A stretch of DNA of 64,000 nucleotides from an uncultured Ferrovibrio sp. GTDB lineage: Bacteria; Pseudomonadota; Alphaproteobacteria; Ferrovibrionales; Ferrovibrionaceae. The stretch spans positions 1-64,000 of the forward strand of contig NZ_CALGPC010000010.1 in assembly GCF_937960835.1 (NCBI RefSeq). The letters run 5' to 3'. The translations under genes were made by a program, and so were the position numbers. Positions 7,555 through 18,257 of the stretch are shown here, in pieces (the first letter of the stretch is position 1; each line of letters opens with the position of its first letter). The notes below the pieces were generated by a model. That model was not told the DNA's origin and did not search any database. It saw only the letters and a program-made list of their open reading frames with translations.

Positions 7555-9639
7555 TCAGCCATGCGCCAGCACGGCGAGGAGCAGAAGCGCCACAATGTTG
7601 GTGATCTTGATCAGCGGATTGACCGCCGGACCAGCGGTGTCCTTGTACGGGTCGCCAACGGTGTCGCCGGTCACGGCTGCCTTGTGGGCATCCGAGCCTT
7701 TGCCGCCGTGATGGCCTTCCTCGATATACTTCTTGGCGTTGTCCCAGGCGCCGCCGCCCGCCGTCATGGAGATGGCGACGAACAGGCCGGTGACGATCAC
7801 ACCAAGCAGCATGGCGCCCACAGCTGCAAAGGCTGCCGCTTGCCCCGCGATCCAGGCAATCACGAAGTAGAGGACGATCGGGCTAAGCACCGGCAGGAGG
7901 CTCGGCACGATCATTTCCTTGATCGCAGCCTTGGTCAGCAAGTCCACGGCCTTGGAATAGTCGGGCTTGGCCGTGCCTTCCATGATGCCGACGATCTCCT
8001 TGAACTGACGCCGGACCTCGACCACGACCGAGCCTGCAGCACGACCAACAGCCGTCATGCCCATCGCGCCGAACAGATACGGCAGCAGGCCGCCAACCAG
8101 CAGACCCACCACGACGTAAGGATTGCTCAGCGAGAAGTCGATGGTGACGTTTTTGAAGAAGTACTTCAGGTCCTCGGTGTAGGCCGCGAACAGCACCAGC
8201 GAGCCGAAACCGGCCGAGCCAATGGCATAGCCCTTGGTGACGGCCTTGGTGGTGTTGCCGACCGCGTCGAGAGCATCCGTGGTCTTACGGACATCCTTGG
8301 GCAGGTCGGACATTTCGGCGATACCGCCCGCATTGTCGGTCACCGGTCCATAGGCATCCAAGGCCACGATGATACCGGCCAGGGCCAGCATGGTCGTCAC
8401 CGCGATAGCGATGCCGAACAGGCCAGCCAGCATATAGGTGGCGATGATGCCAACGACGATGAACAGCGCGGGCATCGCCGTTGCTTCCATCGAAACCGCC
8501 AGGCCCTGGATCACGTTCGTGCCATGGCCGGTGGTCGAAGCCTGCGCGACGCTCTTCACCGGACGATAGCCCGTGCCGGTGTAGTACTCGGTCGCCCAGA
8601 CGATGGCCGCGGTCACCAGCAGGCCGACAATGCCACACCAGAACAGGCTCATGCCGGTGAAGGATGCGGTACCGGCGGTGAGCGAGGTGCCCATTCCGAT
8701 CATGTATTCGGTGATCGGCCAGAGAACAACTGCAGACAGAACGCCAGTGACGATGAGCCCCTTGTAGAGAGCGCCCATGATGTTCTGGCTGCTGCCAAGA
8801 CGCACGAAGAAGGTGCCGATGATCGAGGTGATGATGCAGGCACCGGCAATGGCCAGCGGATAGGCCATCAGTTTCCCCATCATCACCGCATCGGCAGCGA
8901 AATAAATCGATGCCAGGACCATCGTGGCAACGATGGTCACGGCATAGGTCTCGAACAGGTCAGCCGCCATCCCGGCGCAGTCGCCGACATTGTCGCCCAC
9001 GTTGTCTGCGATTACGGCCGGGTTGCGGGGGTCGTCTTCGGGAATGCCCGCCTCGACCTTGCCAACGAGGTCGGCGCCGACGTCAGCGCCCTTGGTGAAG
9101 ATGCCGCCACCAAGACGGGCAAAGATCGAGATCAGCGAGGAGCCGAAGCCCAGAGCCACCAGCGCGTCTATCATCTCGCGGCCATCGGTTCCGATACCTT
9201 TCAGAACCACGTAATAGACAGCGACGCCGAGCAGCGCGAGCCCAACCACCAGCAAACCGGTGACGGCACCAGCCTTAAAGGCGATGCCGAGAGCATGTTC
9301 CAGGCCTTTGCGCGCGCCCTCCGCCGTACGGACGTTGGCGCGAACGGAGACGTTCATGCCGATATAACCCGCGGCACCCGACAGGACCGCACCGATGATG
9401 AAACCGATAGCGACCTTCAGCCCCAACGTCACCCCAATGATGACGGCAACCACGATGCCGACGATGGCGATGGTGCGATACTGGCGATTGAGATAAGCGG
9501 AGGCGCCCTCCTGCACCGCAGCAGCGATTTCTTGCATGCGCTGGTTGCCCGCGGACTCGGCAAGCACCGAACGTGATGTCCAGATGCCATACAACAACGC
9601 CAATACGCCGCAGGCGATGGCGAACCACAACTCCGTCAT
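7555..9639 (-). CDS. hppA: K+-independent H+-translocating membrane pyrophosphatase
   Basis: About 694 residues and some 16 membrane segments. It pumps protons using pyrophosphate hydrolysis. The substrate site is clear: DVGADLVGKVEAGIPEDDPRNPA and DNVGDNVGDCAGMAADLFE. The segment GNTTKAVTKGYAIGSA has Lys and Thr where K+-dependent enzymes have Ala and Gly/Ala, which marks the K+-independent class (established for the family). Start ATG at 9639 is preceded by AAGGGAAACGTC; the frame runs 21 codons further without a comparable site. Confidence 0.96.
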   Translation of the reverse strand: MTELWFAIACGVLALLYGIWTSRSVLAESAGNQRMQEIAAAVQEGASAYLNRQYRTIAIVGIVVAVIIGVTLGLKVAIGFIIGAVLSGAAGYIGMNVSVRANVRTAEGARKGLEHALGIAFKAGAVTGLLVVGLALLGVAVYYVVLKGIGTDGREMIDALVALGFGSSLISIFARLGGGIFTKGADVGADLVGKVEAGIPEDDPRNPAVIADNVGDNVGDCAGMAADLFETYAVTIVATMVLASIYFAADAVMMGKLMAYPLAIAGACIITSIIGTFFVRLGSSQNIMGALYKGLIVTGVLSAVVLWPITEYMIGMGTSLTAGTASFTGMSLFWCGIVGLLVTAAIVWATEYYTGTGYRPVKSVAQASTTGHGTNVIQGLAVSMEATAMPALFIVVGIIATYMLAGLFGIAIAVTTMLALAGIIVALDAYGPVTDNAGGIAEMSDLPKDVRKTTDALDAVGNTTKAVTKGYAIGSAGFGSLVLFAAYTEDLKYFFKNVTIDFSLSNPYVVVGLLVGGLLPYLFGAMGMTAVGRAAGSVVVEVRRQFKEIVGIMEGTAKPDYSKAVDLLTKAAIKEMIVPSLLPVLSPIVLYFVIAWIAGQAAAFAAVGAMLLGVIVTGLFVAISMTAGGGAWDNAKKYIEEGHHGGKGSDAHKAAVTGDTVGDPYKDTAGPAVNPLIKITNIVALLLLAVLAHG

Positions 9640-9815
9640 GACGTTTCCCTTCGTTCCGTTATTATCATCGAGACACGCCCGATGGGGCAGCACTACCCGC
9701 ACCGGGTTACGCGACTGCTACTTATTCATTGGCCCCAAACTCGACGCGGGGCGGAACTGCGAAGGGTTATGCCAGAGATGCGCGGCGTGCGCAATATGCC
9801 ATATATTTCCGGGGG

Positions 9816-11015
9816 TTAGGCTGTTAGGGCTTGACGGCGCCGCTGCAGCATCAACCAGACGGCCGCTAGGCCTGCCATCAGGACGAAAGGCAAAGCCGAG
9901 AGCGGGACGAAATCCCACCCCCAATGATACAGCAGCTTGCCTGAGCCCAGAGACGCCAAAGCAACGGTGCCAAAGACCAGGAAGTCGTTGAGAGCCTGAG
10001 TCTTGTTGCGCTCCGCCGGACGATAGACTTCGGTCAGCAGCGAGGTGCCCCCGATATACATGAAGTTCCATCCCACACCGAGCAGGAAGAGCGCGATCTG
10101 GAAATGCAGAACCTCAACGCCGCTCAGGGCCACGCCGATGCAGACGAGGTTCAGCAAGGTGCCCACCGTAATGATCCGCAATGCACCAAACCGCGCGATC
10201 AAGTTGCCGGTGAAGAAGCTCGGGAAGAACATGCCGAAGACATGCCACTGAATGACCGTAGCCGCAGCAGAGAACGGATGCTCGCAGATCTGCATGGCGA
10301 GCGGTGTTGCCGTCATCATCAGATTCATCACGCCATAGCCGAACATGCCGGCCATGGCTGCCACGAGGAAAGACGGCTGGCGCACGATTTCCGCAAGCGG
10401 ACGGCCGGTTTCCTTCAATTCGCTGACAGTCGGTCGAGGAATGCTGACTGTGGTCAGTATCCCCAGAACCAAGACCGGCAAAGCGGCCGCCGCCATGTAA
10501 GAAGCCAGGAACAGATGCGGCGACAGCAATTCCCGTGTGTGCTTGGCAATCTCCGGCCCGAGGAAGGCCGAGACCAACCCGCCAACCATTACCCAGGAGA
10601 TGGCGCGGCTTTTCATCTCCGGCGGAGAGATATCCGCGGCGGCAAAGCGGTAGAGCTGCACGAAGGCGCTTGAGCCGCCGAAGACAAATGCACCAAGGCA
10701 GAACAGCCAGAAGTTGGCGTAATAAACGCCTGAGGCCGCGATGCTGGAGCCCAGGATCGCGACCAGGCAGCCGATCATGAAACCCAGCTTGCGGCCGATG
10801 CGGCGCATCAGCATCGATGCGGGAATGGTAGCCAGCGCTGTTCCACCGACCACAAAGGTAACCGGCAGGGTGGCGAGCGCCTTGTCCTCAACCAGGATAT
10901 GCCCCACAAGCCCGCCGAGGGTGACCTGCAGCGTCACGGCGGAATTGGCCAGCGCCATGCAGACCGACAAGATAAGCGCATTCCGCCTTGCGGCGGCCGG
11001 AGGCAATGAGGTCAT
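9816..11015 (-). CDS. Major facilitator superfamily transporter
   Basis: 399 residues with about twelve hydrophobic segments in two halves. A loop MLMRRIGRKLGFMIG after the second or third helix matches the MFS signature between TM2 and TM3. The second half contains GVGWNFMYIGGTSLLTEVYRPAERNKTQ, typical of MFS proteins annotated in alphaproteobacteria without known substrate. It follows the FliL-like gene by about 20 bases at the end of the rib-nusB-thiL run. The substrate cannot be inferred. Confidence 0.85.
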   Translation of the reverse strand: MTSLPPAAARRNALILSVCMALANSAVTLQVTLGGLVGHILVEDKALATLPVTFVVGGTALATIPASMLMRRIGRKLGFMIGCLVAILGSSIAASGVYYANFWLFCLGAFVFGGSSAFVQLYRFAAADISPPEMKSRAISWVMVGGLVSAFLGPEIAKHTRELLSPHLFLASYMAAAALPVLVLGILTTVSIPRPTVSELKETGRPLAEIVRQPSFLVAAMAGMFGYGVMNLMMTATPLAMQICEHPFSAAATVIQWHVFGMFFPSFFTGNLIARFGALRIITVGTLLNLVCIGVALSGVEVLHFQIALFLLGVGWNFMYIGGTSLLTEVYRPAERNKTQALNDFLVFGTVALASLGSGKLLYHWGWDFVPLSALPFVLMAGLAAVWLMLQRRRQALTA

Positions 11016-11036
11016 ATCGGCCTGCTTCGATTCTAC

Positions 11037-11507
11037 TTATTTCAACTGTCCAAGAATATTCAGAAGCAGAACCTGCGTCACTACGCCTTTGCCCAAAACT
11101 TCTTCCGTGGGCTCCCGGAGACGATCTCGGATCACATAAAGGTCTTTGACGGTGAACCTGGCCGGCACCTCGATCGGATCGCCTTTCAGCAATTCCCGGA
11201 TATAGCGGTCCCGCAGGACGTGCATCTTTTCGTTCACCAGCGGCACGTTATCCGGTGGCGCTTCCAGATGAAGGATGACGATGATCTCCCGGACCCTCTG
11301 CCCTTCTGGCTTGACGTAGACGCTGAACGGCTCAAGCGGCACGAAAGCCGGCCGTTTAACCGGAATGGGCGGCGGCGGATCGTTGGGATCGAAGGCCTCT
11401 TCTTCCTCCGGCTTTGCCGCAAAGACCAGAAAGTAGGCAGCAATACCGCCGCCGATCAGCGTGATCAGCGCAAGCACGGCGATGACGATCAGGGCAATTC
11501 TTCGCAA
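11037..11507 (-). CDS. FliL-like single-pass membrane protein
   Basis: 156 residues: a single N-terminal membrane helix (residues 4-31), an acidic-proline linker (PEEEEAFDPNDPPPPIP), then an alpha/beta domain with REIIVILHLEA, VNEKMHVLRDRYIRELL and a C-terminal TQVLLLNILGQ strand. This layout matches the FliL family, which supports flagellar stator function; homology is judged by pattern only. It lies between thiL and an MFS gene, away from flagellar structural genes. Start is TTG, supported by GGAGG five bases upstream. motAB lies 25 kb away. Confidence 0.7.
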   Translation of the reverse strand: MRRIALIVIAVLALITLIGGGIAAYFLVFAAKPEEEEAFDPNDPPPPIPVKRPAFVPLEPFSVYVKPEGQRVREIIVILHLEAPPDNVPLVNEKMHVLRDRYIRELLKGDPIEVPARFTVKDLYVIRDRLREPTEEVLGKGVVTQVLLLNILGQLK

Positions 11508-11522
11508 TGCCGCCTCCTCGCC

Positions 11523-12524
11523 CTATTCTACCGGGCCACCGAAATGCTGAAAGCCCGATTTCGGGAGCTTTACCAGCTGTCCGGCGCGATCCCGGACTTC
11601 CACTCCTGCCCCTGCTTCCAGCCTGCCGATCTTGGTTACAGCAAGGCCAACGCGTCTGGAGAGTTCAGAAATGGCGGCCGCGTTGTCTGGCGCGGCGGTG
11701 AATAGCAGTTCGTAATCGTCGCCGCCTGTGAGAATTGCTTTTAGCAAGTCGGGATCGTCCGCCAAGGCGCTTCGGGCAGCCAGGGATAACGGCACGCTGT
11801 CCGCATCGATAACGACTTTCAGTCCAGAAGCCGATGCGATATGCCCGGCGTCCTGGACTAGCCCGTCCGAGACGTCCAAAGCGGCATGCGCATGTCCGAT
11901 AAGGCCATGCCCAAAAGCCAGTCGCGGTGTCGGCAGATGAAGCCGGGAGTCGAACATCATCATCGCGGCTGACGAGAAGATGCGATGATTGAGCTTCACT
12001 TCGAGGCCGAGTGCGGCATCGCCGATACTGCCAGTGACATAAAGGTCGTCGCCAGCCTGCGCGCCATTGCGGCGCAGCATCTGTCCGCCGGGTACATAGC
12101 CGAAAGCCGTCACGCCAAGCAGCAAGCCGCTGGGTGAGCGGGTGGTATCGCCGCCATAGAGCGGGAAATTGAACGCTTGCTGATCCTGCGCCAGACCTGC
12201 GGCGAACCGCGCCAGCCAATCTTCATCAAGGGGCGTCGGCAAGCCGAGGATCAGTTGATAGCCAATCGGGACGGCGCCTTTGGCCGCCAGATCGGAGAGG
12301 TTGACGCGCAGCAGCTTGCGGGCAATGCGTTCCGGGCCGTCGGACTTGAGGAAATGGATGCCTTCCACCATGGCATCGGTGGTAACGACCAGATCCGAGC
12401 CCGCGGGCGGGGTGATAGTTGCAGCATCGTCGCGCAATCCAAAGGCGCCCGGCGCTGCAGCGGCCAACGGCGCGAGATAGCGCGCGATCAGTTCAAACTC
12501 GCCGAGACCTTCCCGCTCGGCCAT
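11523..12524 (-). CDS. thiL: Thiamine-monophosphate kinase
   Basis: 333 residues. ThiL phosphorylates thiamine monophosphate to the active diphosphate. AIR-synthase-fold motifs appear in order: GLRDDAAT near residue 30, TTDAMVEGIHFL with the metal-binding Asp, LYGGDTTRSP, ALDVSDGLVQDAGH and TGGDDYELLFTA. It follows nusB with a five-base gap, an arrangement shared by many proteobacteria. The window also carries a TPP-riboswitch-controlled importer. Confidence 0.96.
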   Translation of the reverse strand: MAEREGLGEFELIARYLAPLAAAAPGAFGLRDDAATITPPAGSDLVVTTDAMVEGIHFLKSDGPERIARKLLRVNLSDLAAKGAVPIGYQLILGLPTPLDEDWLARFAAGLAQDQQAFNFPLYGGDTTRSPSGLLLGVTAFGYVPGGQMLRRNGAQAGDDLYVTGSIGDAALGLEVKLNHRIFSSAAMMMFDSRLHLPTPRLAFGHGLIGHAHAALDVSDGLVQDAGHIASASGLKVVIDADSVPLSLAARSALADDPDLLKAILTGGDDYELLFTAAPDNAAAISELSRRVGLAVTKIGRLEAGAGVEVRDRAGQLVKLPKSGFQHFGGPVE

Positions 12525-12530
12525 GACCTA

Positions 12531-13025
12531 TCAGGCCGGGAACTCGCCGGGACGAAGCTGACGCGCAACAGCGTCGATTACGCCATTGGCGAGCTTGATC
12601 TCGCGCGGTCCAAAGAAGGCGCGCACGATCCCAACATATTCGTCAACGATGGTGGCCGCAGGCACGTCGATCCGCGCGATGATCTCATAGGCCGCGCAGC
12701 GCAGGACGTAACGCAAGATGGCTTCCATGCGGTCCAGAGCATCGGCGCGCGGCATCGCGGCTTTGATGGCCTCGTCCAATTCTGACTCCCGTTTGGAAAC
12801 GCCGCGGACAATTTCGGCGAACCAATCCGGGTCCGCCTCGCGCATCTGAACGCCATCGACCTCTTCATTCTGCCGATTGGCGCGGAAATCGGCGATGACG
12901 GCTTCTGCGACGCCACCGCCGAACTCGATCTCATAGAGGGCCTGCACGGCAAACAACCGCGCAACCGACCGGCGTCCCGCAGGTCGATGGTTGCGATTGT
13001 TACGACGCTGCCCTCCTTCACTCAT
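12531..13025 (-). CDS. nusB: Transcription antitermination factor NusB
   Basis: 164 residues, all-helical. NusB binds boxA RNA with NusE in rRNA antitermination. Signatures are RRSVARLFAVQALYEIE at the N-terminus, LDRMEAILRYVLRCAAYEI, and PAATIVDEYVGIVRAFFG with the conserved DEY near the C-terminus. The start overlaps the ribH stop by four bases. An Arg/Asn-rich leader of about 20 residues precedes the core. Confidence 0.95.
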   Translation of the reverse strand: MSEGGQRRNNRNHRPAGRRSVARLFAVQALYEIEFGGGVAEAVIADFRANRQNEEVDGVQMREADPDWFAEIVRGVSKRESELDEAIKAAMPRADALDRMEAILRYVLRCAAYEIIARIDVPAATIVDEYVGIVRAFFGPREIKLANGVIDAVARQLRPGEFPA

Positions 13026-13564
13026 GCTGAAAACAGCTGCTTGAGGCCAATCATCGCCACGCAGGCAAGAGCGGCAGCACCGCCTTTATCCTGCCGGTCC
13101 TTGCGGGCGCGCTCCCAAGCCTGCTCCTCATTCTCGACCGTGATGATACCATTGCCGATAGCGAGCTGATGTTCCAAGGCAAGCTGCTGCAGGCCCCGGG
13201 CGCTTTCATTGACCACGACATCGTAATGCGAGGTCTCACCCCGGATGACGCAGCCAAGCGCTACATAGCCGTCATAGGCCCGGTCACCCTTGCGGTTCAT
13301 CGCGAAACGGATCGCCGCCGGCAATTCCAGCGCGCCGGGCACGTCAATCCGGTCATATTCGAAGTCAGATGCCTCGATTACCGCCTTGGCGCCTTCGAAC
13401 AGCGCGTCAGCGATATCCTCGTAGAACCGGGCCTCGACGATCAGGACACGCGGCTTGCGGATATCGATGGAAAGGCTGCCCTTAACCTGCGACTTCCGGG
13501 TGGAGAAGGATTTGATCTTCGCCGGCTTCTTCTTCGTCGCCGGTTTGCGTGCGCGCGAGACCAT
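13022..13564 (-). CDS. ribH: 6,7-dimethyl-8-ribityllumazine synthase
   Basis: 180 residues. RibH condenses the pyrimidinedione and dihydroxybutanone phosphate to lumazine, the penultimate riboflavin step. Core motifs: VLIVEARFYEDIADALFEGA, DVPGALELPAAI, and ALGCVIRGETSHYDVV with the catalytic His. An extra basic stretch of about 35 residues (KKKPAKIKSFSTRKSQVKG) precedes the core, making it longer than the typical 150-160. It lies in the ribD-ribE-ribBA-ribH order. Confidence 0.95.
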   Translation of the reverse strand: MVSRARKPATKKKPAKIKSFSTRKSQVKGSLSIDIRKPRVLIVEARFYEDIADALFEGAKAVIEASDFEYDRIDVPGALELPAAIRFAMNRKGDRAYDGYVALGCVIRGETSHYDVVVNESARGLQQLALEHQLAIGNGIITVENEEQAWERARKDRQDKGGAAALACVAMIGLKQLFSA

Positions 13565-13567
13565 GCG

Positions 13568-14698
13568 TCAGCCCTCCCTCCGAACCTCGATGGGCCGGGT
13601 CTCCACCACGGTCAGACCATAGCCCTCCAGCCCGACGATGGTACGCTGCACGTTCGACAGAACGATCATGTCCTTCACCCCCAGATCAATCAGTATCTGT
13701 GCCCCGATGCCATAATCCCGGAGTTGCGCAGCGTTTTCAACCGGTTCCCCCAGCTTTTGACGGACGCGGTCGGACAATGCGGTGGCGCGGGGTTCACGGA
13801 TCAGTACCACCACGCCCCTATCGGCCTCGCCGATCATCTGCATGGCGCCATGCAGGACACCCGACCGGCCGCCATGGTCGCCCAGAACGTCCTCAATCAC
13901 GTTCAGGGCATGGACGCGGACCATCACGGGCTTGCCGTCGGCGACATCACCCTTCACCAGGGCGATATGCTCGGCGTACTCCACCCGGTTGCGGTAGACA
14001 ATCATCCGGAACTTGCCACCCCAGATGCTGTCGATCTCGCTCTCCACCACACGCTCGACAAGATTGTCGTGGCGGCGGCGATAGCCGATCAGATCGACGA
14101 TGGTGCCGATCTTGAGATTGTGGAACTGGGCGAACTTCACCAGATCCGGCAGCCGGGCCATGGTGCCGTCATCATTCATGATCTCGCAGATCACACCCGA
14201 CGGATTAAGCCCTGCCAGCCGCGCGATATCGACGGCAGCTTCAGTGTGGCCGGCGCGCACTAGCGTACCGCCATCCCGCGCCATCAGCGGGAAGATATGG
14301 CCAGGCACGGCAAGGTCCTGAGGCCCCTTGGTGGGATCGATGGCAACTGCAATGGTGCGGGCACGGTCAGCGGCGGAGATGCCTGTCGTGACGCCCTCGC
14401 GCGCCTCGATCGAGACTGTGAACGCCGTCTGGTGGCGCGAGGCGTTGTGCTGCGCCATCAACGGCAAGCGAAGCTGCTCAATACGTTGCCGCGTCATGGC
14501 AAGGCAGATCAGCCCGCGGCCATAACGCGCCATGAAATTGATGGCGTCCGCATTGGCCTTTTCGGCGGGGATGTAAAGATCGCCCTCATTCTCGCGATCT
14601 TCCTCGTCCACCAGAATCACCATCCGCCCGTTGCGGGCTTCTTCAATGATCTCTTCCGCAGACGCGATGTAGCGCTTGATATCGTCCTGCGCGGTCAC
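13568..14698 (-). CDS. ribB: Dihydroxybutanone-phosphate synthase with degenerate GTP cyclohydrolase II domain
   Basis: 376 residues in two domains. Residues 1-205 are a complete DHBP synthase with the acidic loop VDEEDRENEGDL and the HTEAAVDIARLAG segment; it makes 3,4-dihydroxy-2-butanone 4-phosphate from ribulose 5-phosphate. Residues 210-376 have the GTP cyclohydrolase II fold, but where active enzymes carry the three zinc cysteines (CLTGDVF..RCDCG type) this has RVHALNVIEDVLGDHGGRSG without any. That half is probably inactive as a cyclohydrolase, so a separate RibA should exist elsewhere. It overlaps ribE by four bases. Confidence 0.93.
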   Translation of the reverse strand: MTAQDDIKRYIASAEEIIEEARNGRMVILVDEEDRENEGDLYIPAEKANADAINFMARYGRGLICLAMTRQRIEQLRLPLMAQHNASRHQTAFTVSIEAREGVTTGISAADRARTIAVAIDPTKGPQDLAVPGHIFPLMARDGGTLVRAGHTEAAVDIARLAGLNPSGVICEIMNDDGTMARLPDLVKFAQFHNLKIGTIVDLIGYRRRHDNLVERVVESEIDSIWGGKFRMIVYRNRVEYAEHIALVKGDVADGKPVMVRVHALNVIEDVLGDHGGRSGVLHGAMQMIGEADRGVVVLIREPRATALSDRVRQKLGEPVENAAQLRDYGIGAQILIDLGVKDMIVLSNVQRTIVGLEGYGLTVVETRPIEVRREG

Positions 14699-15291
14699 GA
14701 TGCCTTACTCCATTGCTGCAGGCGTGCGACGTAACGCGCCAAGGTGTCGATTTCCACATTCACACGGTCCCCGACCTTGAGAGCCCCCAGAGTGGTGACC
14801 TCCTGGGTATGCGGGATCAGGTTTACGCCGAAAGTCGCGCCGTCTACATGGTTCACCGTCAGGGAGGCGCCGTCGACTGTGATCGAGCCCTTTTCGGCGA
14901 TGAAAGGTGCAAGTCCTTCAGGTGCGCGAAATACGACGCGCATCGACTCTCCTTCCCGTCTGACGTCGGTCACCTCGGCAACGCCATCGACATGGCCTGA
15001 GACGATGTGACCACCTAGTTCATCGCCAACTTTCAGGCTCCGCTCCAGATTTATGCGGCTTCCCTCTTTCCAATCCGCAAGCACGGTGCGCGACATGGTT
15101 TCCGCGGAGACGTCAACCGCAAACCAGTCCGCCCCCTTCTGCACCACCGTCAGGCAAACGCCGGAGCAGGCAATCGATGCTCCGATCGCGATGCTGGCCG
15201 TATCATAGCCGGTGCGGATGCGCAGATGGATGTCGCCGCGATCTTCGCGGGAGATCAGGGTGCCGATGTCGGTGATGATGCCTGTGAACAT
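14695..15291 (-). CDS. ribE: Riboflavin synthase alpha subunit
   Basis: 198 residues, two tandem lumazine-binding barrels. The N-terminal MFTGIITDIGT and the middle SGHVDGVAEV are the standard repeat starts; ACSGVCLTVV and DGASLTVNHV occupy equivalent positions in each half. It dismutates two lumazine molecules to riboflavin. It lies between ribD (ten-base gap) and ribBA (overlap). No FMN riboswitch is visible before any rib gene here. Confidence 0.96.
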   Translation of the reverse strand: MFTGIITDIGTLISREDRGDIHLRIRTGYDTASIAIGASIACSGVCLTVVQKGADWFAVDVSAETMSRTVLADWKEGSRINLERSLKVGDELGGHIVSGHVDGVAEVTDVRREGESMRVVFRAPEGLAPFIAEKGSITVDGASLTVNHVDGATFGVNLIPHTQEVTTLGALKVGDRVNVEIDTLARYVARLQQWSKAS

Positions 15292-15301
15292 GGTGCTAGT
15301 T

Positions 15302-16420
15302 TTAGTGGGCGCGGACGAAGGTTTCTAGCAGGTCGTCGTCAAGAATATCGCTGCGCATCCGGCGCCAGCGCGGTGCTTCCCCAACGGCATCCACCCCAAA
15401 AGCGGCTATCGACGGCAAACCGTCGCCCCCAATGATGCTGGGCGAGCGGAACCAGATCATCCGATCCACCAGATCCGCCCGAACCAGGCTGGCCGCCAGA
15501 CGGCCACCGCCCTCGACCAGAATCCGGGTCACGCCCCGCTGAGCGATCTGCTCCAAGGCCTGGCGCAGATCGGGAAAGCCCGCCTCATCCGGTTCCACGG
15601 CGATGACCTCGACTCCGCAATCCTCAAATGCGCGCCGCCGGGTGGCATTGACATCCTCGCGGGTGATCAGCCAAGTTGGAACCTGCTTCGCTGTGACCAC
15701 CATCCGGGCCGTCAGGCTGAGCCGCAGGCGGCCATCCAGGATGATGCGGACCGGAGGTCGCTTTGGCAACCCGGGTAACCGGCAGGTCAGTTCGGGATCG
15801 TCCTGCAGAGCCGTGTTGCTGCCGACCATGATGGCATCATGCCGCGCCCGCAGCAGATGAGCCCGCATCCGTGAAACGGGATTGGTGATCCATTTGCTAT
15901 CGCCGGTATGTGTCCCGATGCGGCCGTCCAGGCTGACCGCCAGTTTCAGCGTGATCATGGGGCGGCCAAGCTGACGCGTGGAAAAGAATCCGGCGTTAAG
16001 TTCCATTGCCGCGATTTCCAGGCAGCCTTCATCGACCTGAATACCTGCTTCACGCAGGGCTGCGAAGCCTTTGCCTGAAACCCTTGGATCGGGATCCTCC
16101 ACAGCCGCCACGCAACGCGCGATCCCGGCTTCGATCAGCGCATCGGCGCAGGGCGGCGTCTTGCCGTGATGGCTGCACGGTTCCAATGTCACATAGGCAG
16201 TCGCACCGCGCGCAGTGTCGCCTGCTTCGCGCAATGCCATGGTTTCGGCATGCGGGCGGCCACCAGGCTGCGTCCAGCCTCGTCCCACGATGCGGTCGTC
16301 TTTGACGATCACACAGCCGACCGCCGGATTGGGCCAAGTATTGCCCAGTCCACGCGCCGCCAACCCGAGCGCGATGCGCATATAGCGCTCGTCCCGGGCG
16401 ACGGCAGATATGTCAGTCAT
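15302..16420 (-). CDS. ribD: Bifunctional diaminohydroxyphosphoribosylaminopyrimidine deaminase / reductase
   Basis: About 372 residues. The N-terminal cytidine-deaminase-like domain has the zinc motifs PHAE and PCSHHGKTPPC; the C-terminal reductase domain starts RPMITLKLAVSLDGRIG and ends with VEGGGRLAASLV. It performs the second and third riboflavin steps. The frame is open upstream to 16540, but ATG at 16420 overlaps the nrdR stop (ATGACTGA) and starts the conserved domain correctly. Confidence 0.95.
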   Translation of the reverse strand: MTDISAVARDERYMRIALGLAARGLGNTWPNPAVGCVIVKDDRIVGRGWTQPGGRPHAETMALREAGDTARGATAYVTLEPCSHHGKTPPCADALIEAGIARCVAAVEDPDPRVSGKGFAALREAGIQVDEGCLEIAAMELNAGFFSTRQLGRPMITLKLAVSLDGRIGTHTGDSKWITNPVSRMRAHLLRARHDAIMVGSNTALQDDPELTCRLPGLPKRPPVRIILDGRLRLSLTARMVVTAKQVPTWLITREDVNATRRRAFEDCGVEVIAVEPDEAGFPDLRQALEQIAQRGVTRILVEGGGRLAASLVRADLVDRMIWFRSPSIIGGDGLPSIAAFGVDAVGEAPRWRRMRSDILDDDLLETFVRAH

Positions 16421-16880
16421 CGTTGCTGCCAGGACCACCCAAGGAGCCGATGAATTCCTCGAAGTCCTTGGCCTCACGGAAGTTGCGGTAGACCGAGGCG
16501 AAGCGGACATAGGCAACCTTATCGAGGGCCGCCAAACCATCCATTACCAGCTCGCCAATGGTGTCCGATTTGATTTCGCTTTCACCCGAACTCTCAAGAC
16601 GGCGGACGATACCATTGATCAGGCGCTCGATGCGCTCCGGGTCGATGGGCCGCTTGCGGGTCGCGATCATGATGGAGCGCGCCAGCTTGTCGCGGTCGAA
16701 CGGAACCTTCAGGCCGTTCTTCTTCACCACCGTCAGTTCGCGGAGCTGAATCCGTTCAAACGTGGTGAAGCGCGCGCCGCAATTCGGGCAGAACCGCCGC
16801 CGCCGAATGGCCGAATTGTCTTCGGTCGGCCGCGAGTCTTTCACCTGGGTATCGTCATTGCCGCAGAACGGACAACGCAT
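16413..16880 (-). CDS. nrdR: Transcriptional repressor NrdR
   Basis: 155 residues. The zinc ribbon MRCPFCGNDDTQVKDSR...CPNCGARFTTFE is followed by an ATP-cone domain (VVKKNGLKVPFDRDKLARSI). NrdR senses nucleotides and represses ribonucleotide reductase genes in most bacteria. No nrd gene lies in this window; its place between glyA and ribD is common in alphaproteobacteria. The ribD start overlaps its end. Confidence 0.96.
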   Translation of the reverse strand: MRCPFCGNDDTQVKDSRPTEDNSAIRRRRFCPNCGARFTTFERIQLRELTVVKKNGLKVPFDRDKLARSIMIATRKRPIDPERIERLINGIVRRLESSGESEIKSDTIGELVMDGLAALDKVAYVRFASVYRNFREAKDFEEFIGSLGGPGSNDD

Positions 16881-16913
16881 CGTTCAATTTCCCCCGCCTA
16901 GAGTTTGTACGCG

Positions 16914-18221
<1,308 letters not shown>

Positions 18222-18257
18222 GAATGGTACTCCGAAGTCTAGGCGTAAAAGTTCCGA

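Noticed and set aside
7546..9576. Long plus-strand frame of 676 codons opposite hppA
   Set aside because: Composition is His/Asp/Gln-heavy and mirrors the codon bias of hppA; hppA motifs are intact on the minus strand.
16380..16430. Possible FMN riboswitch before the rib genes
   Set aside because: No conserved FMN aptamer pattern and no space: nrdR and ribD overlap.
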